Below are positions 1 through 12,542 of a stretch of 64,000 nucleotides of DNA, in pieces. The number at the start of each line of letters is the position of its first letter. Position 1 is the stretch's first letter. The notes beneath the pieces were generated by a model, which saw nothing but the letters and a program-made list of their open reading frames with translations, made no database searches and was not told the origin of the DNA. Both the position numbers and the translations under genes were made by a program. Source of the DNA: Xiphophorus maculatus (taxonomy: Eukaryota > Chordata > Actinopteri > Cyprinodontiformes > Poeciliidae); assembly GCF_002775205.1 (NCBI RefSeq), contig NC_036458.1, forward strand, positions 620,983 to 684,982. Reading direction: 5' to 3'.

Positions 1-3000
1 AGACAGTGCACGATCACATACTGGGAAGAGTCAAATCCACACGCCCCGTGTCTCCAGTGTAGAGAAATGTTCACACCCCTAACTGGACCTCAGGCAGCCA
101 ATCACAGCAGCTCTGTGGAAGGTAAGGCTGACTACATGGATCTTCCTAATAAACAACAACTTTGAAGCAATCTGCTCATTCAGTGATGAATTCAGTGGTG
201 TGGATAATGGCAAGCCTCCAGTTCGATCGGTTCTGGAGGTTCTTCTGAAACTTTAATCTATCCACGCTTGTATGTTCTGGTCATGTTTGCTTCACAGTGC
301 TATCAATGCCCAGAGGGATTCACAGAATGATGGAGCATCATTGCTGAAGCATCTCTTGTTGTGTAAAAAAGATATATTTTCTTCTATACATTTGTGCTTT
401 TGTCTTTCACCAGATTTTGGTCTTCAGGAGGATTTAGACAAACACAGGAACCAATTGAAGAGGAGATGTAAATATATAACTGAAGGAGCTGATGAATTAG
501 GAGCCAGAACTCTCCTCAACAGCATCTACACCGAGCTCTACATCACAGAGGGACAACGTGAAGAGGTTAATACCCAACATGAGGTGAAGCAGCTGGAGAC
601 AGCTTCCAAGGCTCTCAGTGACACATCAATCAGGTGTCATGACATCTTTAAATCCTTCCCTGATCAACATGGAGCCATCAGAGTGGTTCTGACCAACGGT
701 GTCGCTGGTGTTGGAAAAACCTTCTCAGTGCAGAAGTTCACTCTGGACTGGGCAGAGGGTTTGGAGAATCAAGATGTCAGTGTGGTGGTTCTGCTTTCAT
801 TCAGGGAGCTGAACTTGATCAGAGATGAGCAGCACAGTCTTCTCACTCTGCTCCATGTTTTCCATCCAACCCTCCAGAAGCTCCCAGCAGAGCAGCTGGC
901 TGTCTGCAAACTTCTCTTCATCTTTGATGGCCTGGATGAAAGCAGACTTTCACTGGACTTCAACAGTCAGCTGGTTTCTGACGTCACACAGAAGTCATCA
1001 GTCAATGTTCTGCTGACAAACCTCATCAAGGGGAACCTGCTTCCCTCGGCTCTCATCTGGATAACTTCCAGACCTGCAGCAGCCAATCAGATCCCTCCTT
1101 CATATGTTTCTAGAGTAACAGAAGTACGAGGCTTCACTGACGCCCAGAAGGAGGAGTATTTCAGGAAGAGGTTCAGTGATGAAGAGCTGTCCAGCAGAAT
1201 CATCTCCCACATCAAGACCTCCAGGAGCCTCCACATCATGTGTGGAATCCCAGTCTTCTGCTGGATCACTGCTACAGTTCTGGAGAACATGTTGACCTCA
1301 GAGCAAAGAGGAGAGCTGCCCAAGACCATGACTGACATGTACTCACACTTCCTGCTGGTCCAGACAAAGAAGAAGAAGAACAAGTACCATGGAGGACATG
1401 AGACAAGTCAACAGGAGCTGATGGAGGCTGACAGGGAAGTTCTTCTGCAGCTTGGAAAACTGGCTTTTGAACATTTGGAGAAAGGGAACATTGTATTTTA
1501 TGAGGAGGATTTAGAGCAGTGTGGTCTGGATGTCACAGAGGTTTCAGTGTACTCAGGAGTTTGTACAGAGATTTTTAAACGGAAGAGCGTGATCTTCCAG
1601 AAGCCAGTCTACTGCTTTGTTCATCTGAGCATTCAAGAGTTTATGGCTGCAGTCTACATGTTCCACTGTTTCACCACCAGGAGCACAGATGTGGTGAAGG
1701 ACTTCCTGGATGGTTCACCCAACACCCATGTTGGGAGAGACTTAAAAATGGAAGATGATAACTTCACTCTAAATTGTTTCCTAGAGAGAGTCATGATGAA
1801 ATCTCTCCAAAGTAAAACTGGGCATTTAGACATGTTTGTTCGCTTCATTCATGGCCTTTCTCTGAAGTCAAACCAGAAGCTCCTGGGAGGCCTTGTTGAT
1901 CAAACAGAGAATAGTCCAGAGAATATCTATAAAATAATCAACAACCTGAAGAAGATGAACACCAATAAAATGTCTCCAGATAGAAGCATCAACATCTTCT
2001 ACTGTCTGATGGAGATGAATGATCTCTCAATTCAGCAGGAGATCCAGGAGTTTCTGAGGATGGAGAACCGATTAGAGAGGGAACTCTCAGAGATCCACTG
2101 CTCAGCTCTGGCCTACATGCTACAGATGCTGGAGGAGGTTCTGGATGAGTTGGACCTGGATATGTTCAACACATCAAAGGAAGGGAAAATGAGGCTGATC
2201 CCAGTGGTGAGGAACTGCAGAAAGGCTCGGTGAGGTCACAGAATTAATATTAAGTCATATAAAATGTTTCCTATTAATTGGAGAGACTGATTGAGTCAGT
2301 TTTTAGGATCTGATGGCACTGGTTGGATGTCTTTAACAGCAGTAAAGGAACATATAAGTTTTAACGGGCTGCAACATGTGTGTCAAAGTGTGTATACATG
2401 ATACACCAGCTTACCTTACCGAGGTCTGCAGCCCACCAACCTGTATGTAGAAACTAAAGAAGACTCAATTGAGCCAATTAACAACACATTTTCAAAGCAT
2501 TTAACTGCCAGAGCTTGGAAATTTAGGAGGAGAATCTCAATATAACGAAAAACGCATCTTGTTGCTACAAGAAAGTATCAATGAGATGAGTTGCTACTTT
2601 CCTTAAAACAAGAAGGTTTCTCATTAATATGAAACAAGTTTAACATCTCTTTCTAATAAGAAACTTTCTCATTATAACAAGATATAAAACTTGTTAAAAT
2701 GAGAAAGTTTCTTTTTAACAAGAAACTTTATTAAGAAAAAAGTTTTATATTTCATTACAGCAATACATTTTCTTGTTTTATCAAGAAACTTTGTTCAGAA
2801 ATGTATTCATTTATTAAAATATGCTCCTCTGATACAACTTGTTAAAGAGAGATAAAGTAGTTCCCTCTGACTCTCTGTCTTCTCACTTTGTTTCTTCCAG
2901 ACCACATCTAAAAATCCCAAGAGGTGTTGCATTTTTACTGTTATGACCTTTGTTATATAAAAGAGAAGATATTTGGGTTTAATAAGATATAGATCTAGCT

Positions 3001-4825
3001 ATAATGAGCTTTTCAAAGCCCTTAAAAAAAGACGGTTTATCATTTTAATAAGTTTTGCATGTTTTTATAGTGAAAAAGTTTTCTTGTTAAAGAAATACTG
3101 CTCCTGAATTTATTTCGAAGCCCTGGCTTAAATACTTCTCCACATGTCATCTCAAGGCACTTTACAAAAAATAAAGTCATTTCAATCCAGTCATCCATCA
3201 ATTCCAGTTAGCAATGGCTATCAAACAGTTCAGCTCATAATTCATGCTGGTTTAAAAGGGTTTGTTTCTAAGGAAACTAAACAGGTTGCATTTATTCTTT
3301 GACTTGCAGCATTCCCTCATAGATAAGAACGTCTCATATAAAAGAGTTGTAATAACATGCATCATTTTATCTGTGACACCGAAGACTGGTTGGCTGTCGA
3401 CTCTCAGAGACTCACTGTGAAGTTGTTGCCTCGGCTCTGATGTCCAGCCGCTCCCAGCTGATAGAACTGGACCTGACTGGAAACGTCCTGCCTGGCCCAG
3501 GAGTGAAGCTCCTATGTGATGGACTTGCAAGTCCACACTGCAAACTGAAGACACTGAGGTCAATTCCCTAAATATTTTTGGTTTGTTTTAAATTCTCAGT
3601 TTGAACTCTCTGAACTTTTGGGTCTGAAAGAATTTAACTGTATGAGCATAGTGGCATGGAGACAATAACTGGGCTCTGGGCAGGATTTATGTTATTTTTA
3701 ACCATGTGAAACTTACAACATCCTTTCTTTTTGTTGTTCTTTTTGAAGTCATAGGTATGTTTTGAGCTGTTTGTCAATGTGAACAGCAGCTTCCAATAAA
3801 TTGATATATACTGATGACCAGATTCAAATCTTAAATTCTGTTTAATTATCTGATTAGATGTTTTTATTTTCTGTCCAGACTGAGAGGCTGCAGGCTGTCA
3901 GAAATCAGCTGTGATAGTCTGGTTTCTGCTCTCATGTCAAATCCTTCTCATTTGAAACATCTGGACATGGGTCTGAACAATAAGCTGCAGGATTCTGGCA
4001 TGAAACTGCTTTGTGCCTTTCTAGAAAATTCAGAAAGTAGACTGAAGACACTCAGGTCAGCCCACAAAATTCATTTTATTGTTCTTTCTCTCGCCTTTTG
4101 TTAAACAAACAAGCAAAATCTAACCTGGTTTGACAGAAAATGTTTTTCTTTGCTTAGATTGCTAGAATGTAGCTTAACTGGAATAGCCTGTGCTTATTTG
4201 GCCTCGACTCTAAAGTCCAACCCCTCCCATCTGACATATCTGGACATGAGTGGGAACAATCTTCAGGACTCAGGTGTGAAGCACCTGTGTGCTTTCATAG
4301 AGACTCCTAACTGCAAACTGCAGAAACTGAGGTAAGGTCACCATCTTCCTGTTAGCAACCTTAAACATTGACTAATCTGATTTAGATCAGATCATCTAAA
4401 TGTGATGGAAAGGAAAAAAATGTGGGATTTCACTGGGAGTAAAAAGCCCCACATTAAAATGCTGCCACCACCATGCTTGATAGTTGGTACAGTCATGCTA
4501 GGTGTGACGATGTGTCTGAAAACCAAATGTGTCTTATTGTTCATCAGTCTGTGGGGCTGCAGGCTATCAGGAACCAGCTGTGCTTCTATAGTCTCGGGCC
4601 TAAACACCAACCCGTCTTTTCTGAAGCGTCTGGATCTGAGAGACAACAACCTGCAGGATTCAGATGTGGAGCAGCTGCTGGATCTGGTGGAGAGTCCACA
4701 ATTCAGACTGCAAAGGCTGAGGTCAGCGAGGGCGTCTTTCTGCCTTCACATAAAATAAATGAAGAGAATGGAAGCAGTTATTTATCATTACTGTTCTCTC
4801 ATCTTTCATCTGCAGATGGAAATGA
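1..4825 (+). CDS. Fish NLR (NLRC3-like) immune receptor, RING-FISNA-NACHT-LRR, 5' partial
   Basis: Coding exons read as <1-121, 414-2229, 3385-3558, 3879-4055, 4158-4331, 4548-4721 and 4816-4825 (stop TGA 4823-4825); all phases agree, giving 881 residues in the window. Exon 1 is open in frame 1 and shows the end of a RING finger ([18 protein letters not shown], then REMF). The large exon begins after a ttcaccag acceptor, so the in-frame ATG at 272 is intronic and not the start. It encodes a FISNA region, then NACHT with Walker A GVAGVGKT and Walker [11 protein letters not shown]. Each following exon (174-177 bp, always phase 2) is one ribonuclease-inhibitor-type LRR. The last exon adds only R-W-K-stop, so there is no B30.2 domain in this reading. 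Fish NLRs of this type are cytosolic sensors. No frameshift or premature stop is seen. It could still be one paralogue of a large family, and the 5' exons lie outside the window. Confidence 0.85.
2540..3110. repeat. AT-rich degenerate palindromic repeat array in NLR intron
   Basis: The intron after the NACHT exon holds many imperfect copies of words such as acttgttaaaa, aacaagaaact and gagaaagtttct on both strands. The pattern looks like a decayed minisatellite or MITE-derived array. No coding potential is seen. Confidence 0.5.
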
Positions 4826-4904
4826 TGATCCTTTTACAGATGAAAAGGAGGGGATCTGAGGAGGTTAAACTGGACAGTCAACTGACAGGAAAGACTTATT
4901 TAGT

Positions 4905-5085
4905 TTGTGTGTGAACCGGGTTTTTATATACTTGTGGGGACCTATTTCTGTCTACATTGTGGGGTTGTGAGGACCACGGCTTCTTGTGGGGACAAATCCC
5001 AGTGATGGATAGGATTAGGAGTAAACTGTAAATGAATGGAAGTCAAAGTCCCCACAAGACACAAAAACATGACTGTGTGTGTGGC
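4905..5085. repeat. Teleost interspersed repeat with gtgtgtgaaccggg / gactgtgtgtgtg ends
   Basis: The segment starts gtgtgtgaaccgggttttta and ends acatgactgtgtgtgtgg. Inside are tgtggggacc and its approximate inverse gtccccacaag. I recognise this as a dispersed fish element whose arms carry inverted gtccccac words. The family name was not checked. Confidence 0.5.
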
Positions 5086-6349
5086 GGTAATAGCTCTACT
5101 GCATCTCTCACAATGTGTGGTAGATGCTGCCTGTTAATATATTTCCATTGTTCTGATCCTGATGTGTCAGAAATGCTAACGCTGAAGGTAACGAAACGTT
5201 TAAGCTCCTCCATGCAGGAACCTGACCGTGTTGAGTCCATTAAAGATAAAACCAAGTCCTTTAAACTCAATTTTTATAATATTTCAGAAGGTAAAACCTT
5301 CCAGTCCGTTTAAATAAACTTATTTAATTATTTCATAATAATGAAAATCTCACAAGAAATTCTTTTTTCATTTTTAATTCCAGACTGTCTCAAAGTGTTT
5401 AAGAAGTTTTGTTCAAAAGTTTTGCAGTGTGGCTCCAAGTTCATGAATTAAAAAATTTCAGGGGCCATTTCAATTCTTGTTAAACTAAAATTGGACCATT
5501 TTAATGCAACAAAAAGAACAAGTTGTTGTAGCTCCAAAAATGGTCTCAGACATTTTCTTTAAAAGGTTTACAGTCTCCTGAGCTTTTTTGGTCTAAAGGT
5601 TTTTTAAATTTATTTCCAGCAACAAAAGAGAGAATGTTTTTCAATGAGCTTTTACATCTAAGTCTGTCTCTGCTTTAAAGGAAGCTGGATGGTTTTGGCC
5701 TATCACATTAAGCTGAAAGTAAAAACACGGCTATTCAAAGAAAAATAAGAACCGAGGTTCTTTGTGCCACACAAATTCATTCCAAGGGCTGTGTTGCATT
5801 TACTGCTCATGGGATCTGAGTGCAGGGGCCTCCCAACAAAGATGTGCCCCGTTTCCTTGTGGAGTCCAACATCCCGGACCCCACACTGCTTAGGAGCATC
5901 TCCTAATGTGTAGCCTGCTTTTCCCCTTCTCCTTGGGGAAAAAGCAGCCCAAGGAGACTAGTGGCAGCAACTAAAATATGTGTTTAAGTGTGTGCTCTTG
6001 CCCTCTTGCCCTCTTGCCCTCTTGCTCTCAGTGAAGGCGGACGCTTTTTCCCTCTGCTCCCTTCCTGCCTTGCCTGCTCTGTTTTTGTCATGTCTTTTTC
6101 TATATTTTTGGAGCCTTTCTTTGCACATCCTCCAAATCTACAAATTATGGATCTGGTCAACTGGTCTCTCAAAGGAATTGATCAAATTTTCTCGATGAGA
6201 AGACTGGGCACAGGAGAGTCCTCTTGTCCTGCAGGGATTCACCCTGGATTTATTCATGATAAAAGGATTTCTCCTGTTTGGAGCTTGTGGATTCCTGGCT
6301 TATCGACAAATTTGTGACGTTCTTGGCCGAACTCGCGAACACTCAGACT

Positions 6350-6418
6350 GTTCGCTAGTTCAGGCTAGCGAACTACCAGAGACATCTTGTGTCTCTGGTT
6401 GGCCAGAGACACAAGATG
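6350..6418. repeat. Two adjacent perfect inverted repeats (hairpins)
   Basis: Hairpin 1 has 9-bp arms, gttcgctag at 6350-6358 and ctagcgaac at 6365-6373, with a 6-nt loop. Hairpin 2 has perfect 16-bp arms, catcttgtgtctctgg at 6383-6398 and its reverse complement at 6403-6418, with the 4-nt loop ttgg. They are 9 bp apart. They may be the inner ends of a decayed mobile element. Function unknown. Confidence 0.8.
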
Positions 6419-7589
6419 GATGTGAGTCTTGCTGAGACTCGCAGCCCAGCGGAGGACTCTAAAACTCACTAATGGAAAGGAATCCATCTTGGAGAAGTTG
6501 CTAGTTTTGGTTCAGTGGAATGACCAAACTAATTTGGATGATTGGGAACTGAGATGTTTTGGAGAGACTTTAGGGAAGATTGAAATTTATAATCTACCCG
6601 ACCTAAGACATTCTGTATCTGAATTGACTTTCCCTCTGTTGCTTATTTTTATATTTTCAATCTCTTTATCTCTTTGAAGATATGTAAACATTACGCTCCT
6701 TCCCACCTCAGCCTGTTATCCATGCAGCTGTGGAGCTGAGCACTCCCAAGGACATTCCTTGATAACAACATCTTATCGGACTTCTGTCGGGAGGTTGAGC
6801 AACGTGGTTTCATGTGATGTCACCGCCTTCACTCATGTCTTTGTTTTGTCTGGATGTTGCCATGTGCCCTATTGTGTCCTTTTCTCTTTTTATTTTGTTC
6901 CCCTTTTTGTGAGGATTTGGTTTTTCTGTGTATTAATTTAGGTTTCTGTGCTCAGTTATCCACAGCTGTCACTCGTTTCTCCTGATTGCCTTCCCTGCGT
7001 ATTTATTCCCACCTGTGTTTCCTGTTCCCTGTCAGGTCCTTGTCGTAAGTTGTGTCTTTACTGTGGCGTCGTCATTGTTTCCTGTCGCCTAGTTGCTACC
7101 AGAGTCTGAGCTCCTAGCCTTCTGCTCACCTGTGCTGCCTGGACTTCTGTACTCCTTGTGTATTCATCATTAAATCATCACTTTTCTCACCATCCACCAC
7201 GTCTACCTCACCTTTGCTTAACCACACACCATGACACTTTGATTATTTAGAAACTGTGGCGTACTCACTCAGAAAAGGAATTTGATTAGTCACTCTTTAG
7301 CTCTTTTTTTTTTAGAAAATGTAGAGTACTCACTATTTAGACCAAGATTATACTTCTTAATTTTTAGATTATTATGCAGAGACTCCTATTTCTGCAACCC
7401 AGAAAAGGAATTAGAACGAACTTAGAATCCAGAAAAAAAAGTTTTCATTGTTACTTAGAAACTGTGGCGTACTCGTTACTTTTACAAATTTAGAGCATAC
7501 TTACAAAGTCCAGAGGATACTTACTTCTACTTATCTAGCATCCCAGAACAGCAGCACCCAGTTTACACACTTTAGATCAACATTAGATT

Positions 7590-7705
7590 CTTTTCTTCTT
7601 CTTCTCTTTCCTTTGGTTTGTTATTTTGGTTGTATTTCCTTTTAATTCCTGTAAAGAACTTTGTGTTGCCTTGTTGCTGGAAAATGTGCTATAGAAATAA
7701 AATGA
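7590..7705 (+). mobile_element. Probable 3' tail of a decayed LINE
   Basis: The words ttgctggaaaatgtgctat and agaaataaaatgacctt resemble the conserved 3' termini of fish LINEs, which commonly end in a gctatataaataaa-like tail. No reverse transcriptase frame remains. Tentative. Confidence 0.35.
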
Positions 7706-7804
7706 CCTTAACCTCAGTGGCGACCCCTTGTTCGAGGGAGCTGGTACTGCAAATAAACGCACCACAGGAAGTATGTATCATTTAACCAATGAAGAACCCT
7801 CCAA

Positions 7805-7813
7805 GTGTGTGTG

Positions 7814-7876
<63 letters not shown>
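7805..7876. repeat. (TG)n microsatellite
   Basis: About 36 GT dinucleotides with one interruption (ttt near 7827-7830). Confidence 0.95.
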
Positions 7877-7877
<1 letters not shown>

Positions 7878-8340
7878 GAAATGTCCTTGTGTTGATATTT
7901 TGCATCGATTGCTATTATAGTTGATTCATCCTAAAGTTCATCTTAATCTGTAGTAGTGTTAAATAGAGTTATTTGGAAGCTTATCCTTAAAATTATGTTA
8001 TGAAAATGTCTTTATATTAAATCTGTAAATGAAACTGAAATCTATAATTATATAGATTATATTATATATTAGATTAATTATATATAATTATACAGAGCTT
8101 AAAGAATTTAAAGATATTTCTTAAGGGTAACTTTACCTTCTTTTGTCATGAGCTGTAATATTTGTAGAACAGATCTGTTTCAGGCAGGGCTGACCTCTGA
8201 CCTGCAGGGAGGATTATTTTGATACTACAGCAGTTTGTTCATTAAAAGTGTTTCAGTTAAATTCTGTTTGCATTTCTATTAAACTTTGTATTTTGTGACC
8301 ACTAAACTAAAAATGAAAGGTTTTGTCTCTTTCAGTCCCA

Positions 8341-10310
8341 CCGTGTTTTATTAACAGGTGACGGCACAACAACGACACATTACTGCTCCTCCACACCAAC
8401 AACAACATGTCTTCAGTCAACATTTACAACTGTTTGACATCATGGAAGTGTCCAAGCAGGACGTCTGGGTCCCGCCTCCAGTTTTCCCAGAGTTCCCAGT
8501 GTCTGAATCCGTCCTCCCAGAGAGCGAAACAGTAGGATGTTGACATGGTTGTAGCTGAGTGGTCGTCATGGTAACCCTGCTCTAAGTTTTTTGGTAATGT
8601 TGCCGTCGCGGCGCGACTGTCGCCTCCAGGATCTGGATGTTATTCCCGACAGCGAGTAAAGTTCCAAACATCTCCAAAAAAAATGAAAACCACAGATGGA
8701 AAAGTTCTGGAGAACATCGTCCATCTGTCGCAGAACCAGGAATGAGTCCAAACAGGTCGGATTAATCTCCCAAACAACCGCGGAGAATTGAATTTAAAAA
8801 AGGTTCTGACATTATCCATGGGTACTCTGTTAACAAAAGGCGCTACATGGAGGAACCAGAACCGGGTTGGTTCTGTTCACCCGGTACAGAAAACTGTAAT
8901 CAATAATCTCAAGAAATTAAGTAGAATTAGAGAGAAATAGTGACAGGAAATTAAATCCAATAACACCTAAAAATAGGAGTGTTTATTTAAAACTGATTAA
9001 ATTAAAGTAAATCTACATGTAAAAAAATGCTTCCCTCTTTAATTTCATATCTAGAACATATTTTGTACCTTTATTAATTTCAGGCTGACATTGCACATTA
9101 CAAATTGTTCATTGTGTTTTGCCTGGTGAAATAAAAGTTTAATTTTTTATTTTAGCTAATGCTTTCAAAAATATGAATAGCTAGGCATTTAAAATTTAAA
9201 TTACATTTTAAATTTGAAAATTTTCCAAAATCAAAGTGCTGAAAAAGCAACGAATCGGCTGAAGAGGAAACAAACTGGAAGTTCTGAACAGGTTCTCCTC
9301 CTGGGTTTGGTTCCTGGAACCAGAAACTTTTACACCAATCAGTTTCATCGTCATCATCACACCTTCAGAGGCTCCGCCCCCTTCACACCTGCAGTCGTAC
9401 CTGAACCAAACGCAGCAGCAGCAGGACGAGTCAGAGAAAAAGCATCATGATGATGGTTTCATTAACATCGATAATCCAGCATAGAGACAAACAGCAGGTC
9501 AGACATGAGCTGCAGGTTTAAACCCAAATCTTCTTTCTCATGTTTCGGTTTTGAGATCCTTCCTCAGGGTCGTCTTCCTCTTTTAAGCCCCGCCCACTTT
9601 TAGATGATTTAATCCGGTTCCGGTTCTCAGAACCATCCAATTTAATAGCAGAAATAAACTAAACTTCAGGTTAAGAAGTAAATATCTGCCCTGCATCATC
9701 AGGTCCTTGAGTTTAAAGCTGCAGTTCAGTGATTCAGAAAAATATCCTTAAATTTCTTTTAGAAGCAGAAAAGTCTGAAAATTACATATGTAATTAAAGA
9801 TTCAGAATATCTGATTTAAAAGTTGAATGATGATTGGCTGATTATCAGAGCAGCTGATCAACATATGGTACCACTGAACAGCGCCCCCTGCTGAGGCTCC
9901 AGCAGAAAGGGAAGTAAACATATGATCCGTGTAGAACCAACAGAACCCTCCCCGGTTCCGGACGCCGAGCTCCGCAGCATTTGTTTGGAATCCTGGAGGC
10001 GACTGACACTTCCTCTCCTTCCTGACAGCGACGTCACGCTCGCTTCAGTCCAGCTGATCAGTGATGACATCAAAAAGGAGGCGGAGTCTCCTCATCCCCC
10101 GTCCCTCGCCTGGCAACTCCCTGCGAGCCAATCAGAGGAGGCGGGATCATCTGAAACCCGCCCGGATACGAGACTGAGCGGAGGGAGCCCATTGGCTGCA
10201 GTCAGAGTCCAGTTTGAGTGTTTGAACGTCCTTCAGTGGTCGAGTCCAGAGAGCAGAGAAAGAAAAGACCTGCAGGAAGAAAACAGCATTAGAAGGGACA
10301 GTTCACACTT

Positions 10311-10342
<32 letters not shown>

Positions 10343-11694
10343 GTCTGCTCTCCTGCTGGACTTCAGACCCACAGAATAGTTCTGGTCTCATCATGTCGAC
10401 CTGCAGGATGTTCAGTTCACCTGCAGCCGCCGCATTACATCACATCAGGAAGCCGTCGTTAATCTAAGGCACTCTGACATCACAGAGGAAGAACTGCTGT
10501 GATTGGCTAACCTCAGACTCCCGTCAGCTCATTGGCTGATTGATGTCAATGAAGTTTATTTAAGGTGTGAGAGAAAAAAGGTCTGCAGAGATAAAAGCTG
10601 TGATTTAAATTCTAACTGTAACTTAGTATAAATCTGGCTCTTTCTTTTTACCTTTTGCTTCAGTTTTGTGTTCTTGCAGCTCAGTTCGCTGTTAGCTGCC
10701 TGTTAGCTGACTTTAGCTGACTGTTTGCTGCCTGGTAGCTGCCTGTTAGCTGACAGTGAGCTGACTGTTAGCTGCCTGTTAGCTGGCTGTTAGCTGCCTG
10801 TTAGCTGCCTGTTAGCTGACTGTTTGCTACCTGTTAGCTGACTGTTTGCTACCTGTTAGCTGCCTGTTAGCCTCCGGGCCTCTGGCTCTTTCACGGCGGT
10901 TACATCTCCAAACAGACTCAACGTCCCGCCAAGCTGCAGCAAAAATGTTGCATCAATTGAAGTTTGGTAAATGAAAGGGGAGCGTCCAGCTGCTGCTCTC
11001 AGGCCGTTTCTGATGGGAAACTTTTCACATGTTGATCAACCAACCAGTTTCTCCAAGATGGCTGCTTAAATTCAGAGGAGACCCTCTGACGGCCGCTGAG
11101 ACTTTTAGTCTTTGATTCAAGTTGAGATTATTCTATAATGAGAGTTTATGGAATATATTTGCATTTGTTTTAACTTTATTCTTAAATATCTTTTCTTCTT
11201 CTTGCTGTTATTTTGCTTCACTTTCCTGAACGGTGCAGCCTGCTGGTTAACGCCTCCTGTTTTTATGTCCTTCAACTGAGGTGAGGAAGTGAAGGTCATG
11301 TTGTGGGTCGTGACCTTTAGGCATCCTGCAGGGGGGTCAGCTGACCCCATGTGACTGAAGTGTGTGGTAAGAGCCCCCCCTGGTGGTCAGTAGAAGGTCA
11401 TGCAGTCAGTGCCCAGCATCTGTTTCACTGCAGTGAATAAATGGCAGCGTGACTTCGGGTCATGTTGCTGCTCTGAACACGTCAGGCTCATCTGGTGCTC
11501 AACCTGATCGGCTCCCAGTTAAACCAGTAGAAAACCAGCAGCAGCGTTCGAGGAACCTGAAAATAATCCGTATTCTTGGGAGATCATCTCTGTTTCAACC
11601 CCTGAAAAGGAAACAGGAAGTGCAGACGGGCTCTGGGTCGGGTTCTACCTGCGGGTGGGCTCCAGGTGCGTCCCGGTCTGGCCCGGTTCCGGTG
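8341..11694 (-). other. socs7 3' flank, probably partly 3' UTR
   Basis: No gene is recognised here on either strand. The 181-codon plus-strand frame at 9922-10467 has no recognisable domain, contains (cagaac)n filler and lies downstream of socs7, so I treat it as noncoding. On the minus strand AATAAA occurs at 11180-11175, about 515 bases after the socs7 stop, and is a candidate poly(A) signal. Mammalian SOCS7 3' UTRs are long, so sites further down are also possible. Confidence 0.4.
10680..10875. repeat. Degenerate 10-11 bp tandem repeat, gttagctgcct / gttagctgact type
   Basis: About seventeen imperfect units built on ttagctgcctg and ttagctgactg run head to tail. The array lies in the putative socs7 3' flank. 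It is a simple minisatellite with no coding capacity. Confidence 0.8.
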
Positions 11695-12143
11695 CTACGT
11701 TTGGGACCGGACCCCTGGCTGGCTGCTGGGCTCCCTGGCCTCCTTCCCGTCCGGCAGCGCGGCGTTGATCTCCTCCTCCGGGTCGTAGTAGTAGAACTTC
11801 CTCAGGTAGGCGATGAGCGGCCTGGAGGACAGAGGGAAACGCCTTTTACCTGCAGCACAGGTAACGATCCCACGAGCCAATCGGCAGCTCTCTGAGCCGA
11901 GCTGCTGCCAATTGGACGATTTCACTTCTGTTTCTGCTCTGCACTGTGACTTCCTGTCTCCCCTGAGTACGGGCCGGGGGCGGGGCTTCTGCAGGTACGT
12001 ACGTAGGTAGTGGCAGCTCCTGGATGTGGTCGATGCGAACCAGCTGCCTGATGCAGAAGCGACACAGATGCTGCAGAGACTTGACGCTGCTGAACCTGGA
12101 GACCGGATACAGGAGCTGGACCGGAGTGGGAGGCAGACCTGGA

Positions 12144-12186
<43 letters not shown>

Positions 12187-12508
12187 CCATTCAATAAAGG
12201 AAACAGGAACTTATTGTGTCTCCATGGCAACAGAGAGATGCAGCATCCAGTTCAAACAAGCCGGCTGAGTGTTTTTGTTTGTTGTTTTATTCACAGCTTG
12301 GAGTTTAAAAGAATTCAAATAAAATAATCGGCCGTCAGTTTGGAAAATAAATGTTAAAAATCACCAGAGAAAAGTTTGGACTCCAGAAAACCGCCAGTCC
12401 AGAACCAGGCTGAAGGAAAGTCTGGATGAAGTAAATAACAGTCTGCGGTCATCAGAGTAAAAACTGAAGATTCATCTGCAGTTTCCTGTGTAACACTCTG
12501 GTTCTGGT

Positions 12509-12542
<34 letters not shown>

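Larger units (their letters stand above)
4826..8340. other. Intergenic stretch with transposon debris, no gene recognised
   Basis: After the NLR stop codon there is no convincing gene. Short open frames near 5988-6317, 6429-6677 and 7448-7645 lack recognisable domains or splice context. The stretch holds a teleost GT/AC-ended repeat (4905-5085), two tandem hairpins (6350-6418), a retroelement-like T-rich tract ending in a short A/T tail (about 6680-7230), degenerate direct repeats containing aactgtggcgtactc (7253-7475), a LINE-like tail and a (TG)n run. Confidence 0.6.

Noticed and set aside
272-413. ATG at 272 as the NLR start codon
   Set aside because: A good acceptor ends at 413, the FISNA homology starts at 414, and the phase fits the upstream RING exon; 272-413 reads as intron.
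5980-6677. Short plus-strand frames with Leu/Cys-rich translations
   Set aside because: Composition comes from the ccctcttg tandem words and T-rich sequence; no family recognised.
9922-10467. 181-codon plus-strand open frame as a gene
   Set aside because: No recognisable domain, a run of Gln-Asn from (cagaac)n, no splice or promoter context, and it lies in the socs7 3' flank.
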